From Methylovirgula sp. (GTDB lineage: Bacteria > Pseudomonadota > Alphaproteobacteria > Rhizobiales > Beijerinckiaceae): DNA of 6,132 nt. Shown here in pieces: positions 5,959 to 6,132 of the stretch. The notes beneath the pieces were generated by a model. It saw nothing but the letters and a program-made list of their open reading frames with translations, was not told where the DNA came from and ran no database searches. A program made the translations under genes and the position numbers. Location: contig JASHSW010000153.1 in assembly GCA_030038595.1 (NCBI GenBank), positions 1 through 6,132 of the forward strand, written 5' to 3'. The number at the start of each line of letters is the position of its first letter. The first letter of the stretch is position 1.

Positions 5959-6057
5959 ACGATGATCGCCGTGCAAGCTTGGCGATTTTCGCATCGAGAG
6001 CAATGATTCTTACGCTCCGGCCCCGCGCCGGCGCCCCTTTCCTCCAGCGTGTAAATC

Positions 6058-6070
6058 CGTCATTCTGACG
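6058..6070. repeat. Small perfect hairpin before xseA
   Basis: CGTCA (6058-6062) and TGACG (6066-6070) form a 5-bp perfect inverted repeat around a 3-base loop, ending 2 bases before the xseA ATG where a ribosome binding site would normally sit. It could dampen translation initiation or be chance. Confidence 0.3.
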
Positions 6071-6072
6071 AC

Positions 6073-6132
6073 ATGTCGGAACCGATCTCCAACGCACCCG
6101 AGTTTACGGTCAGCGAGCTTGCCGGCGCCCTG
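6073..6132 (+). CDS. xseA: Exodeoxyribonuclease VII large subunit XseA (first 20 codons only)
   Basis: The ATG at 6073 opens a frame that runs to the window edge, encoding MSEPISNAPEFTVSELAGAL. The NxPEFTVSEL segment is the conserved start of the N-terminal OB-fold domain of alphaproteobacterial XseA, where it is normally followed by a KRTVE-type helix. With XseB the protein forms exonuclease VII, which degrades single-stranded DNA to oligonucleotides in repair. Only the first 20 of roughly 450-550 expected residues are visible, so the call rests on this short signature. It is divergent from the antiporter gene. There is no clear ribosome binding site; a small hairpin occupies 6058-6070. Confidence 0.75.
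   Translation, partial: MSEPISNAPEFTVSELAGAL

Noticed and set aside
5252..5965. Plus-strand open frame (237 codons), highly charged, opposite the antiporter
   Set aside because: The charge (Glu/Arg/Gln/Lys repeats) is the antisense image of hydrophobic membrane-helix codons; no ribosome binding site or family resemblance.
6025..6034. GC-only 10-bp palindrome GCGCCGGCGC
   Set aside because: Short alternating GC palindromes are common by chance at this base composition, and no T tract follows on either strand.
5918..6097. Antiporter start at GTG 6097, adding 60 residues
   Set aside because: The extension is Arg-rich, resembles no Kef N-terminus and would overlap the divergent xseA start by 25 bases.

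Overview
This GC-rich window looks like ordinary chromosome from an alphaproteobacterium, most likely order Hyphomicrobiales (Rhizobiales; a Methylocystis/Beijerinckia-type relative is plausible). The clues are the type of CheY-like receiver protein, the linkage of ribF to a TIGR01459-type HAD protein, the alphaproteobacterial XseA N-terminus and an aquaporin-based arsenic operon. The taxonomic placement is inference from recognised protein families, not from a search.

Layout, left to right. (1) Minus strand, 1-965: ribF, the bifunctional riboflavin kinase/FAD synthetase, cut by the left edge just short of its C-terminus. (2) A 238-base divergent intergenic region with an 8-bp inverted repeat. 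(3) Plus strand, 1204-1596: a stand-alone CheY-type receiver protein with all phosphorylation residues. (4) A 34-base convergent gap, then a NagD-like HAD hydrolase on the minus strand, 1631-2542. (5) A 92-base divergent gap carrying a candidate promoter and operator for the next operon. (6) Plus strand, 2635-4164: a compact three-gene arsenic operon arsR-arsC-aqpS, with translationally overlapping junctions (8 and 4 bases). (7) Seven bases further on, converging from the minus strand, a CPA2/Kef-type cation:proton antiporter with a C-terminal RCK (TrkA-N) domain, 4172 to about 5917-5947. (8) At the right edge, the first 20 codons of xseA (exonuclease VII large subunit) on the plus strand from 6073.

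How the genes work together. In the arsenic operon, ArsR senses As(III) and represses, ArsC reduces arsenate to arsenite, and the AqpS-like channel lets arsenite leave down its gradient. No ArsB or Acr3 pump is present here, so this looks like the channel-based detoxification route described for Sinorhizobium. The HAD hydrolase and RibF may be functionally linked through flavin metabolism, but that rests only on neighbourhood. The antiporter, the receiver protein and xseA are separate transcription units.

No mobile elements, CRISPR arrays, tRNA or rRNA genes were seen, and no gene-free stretch exceeds 300 bases. I found no clearly new biological system. The points most worth a second look are the antiporter's missing standard start codon next to a good ribosome binding site, the Val after the second NPA box of the aquaporin, the Trp in the HAD catalytic motif, and the possibly leaderless arsR promoter.
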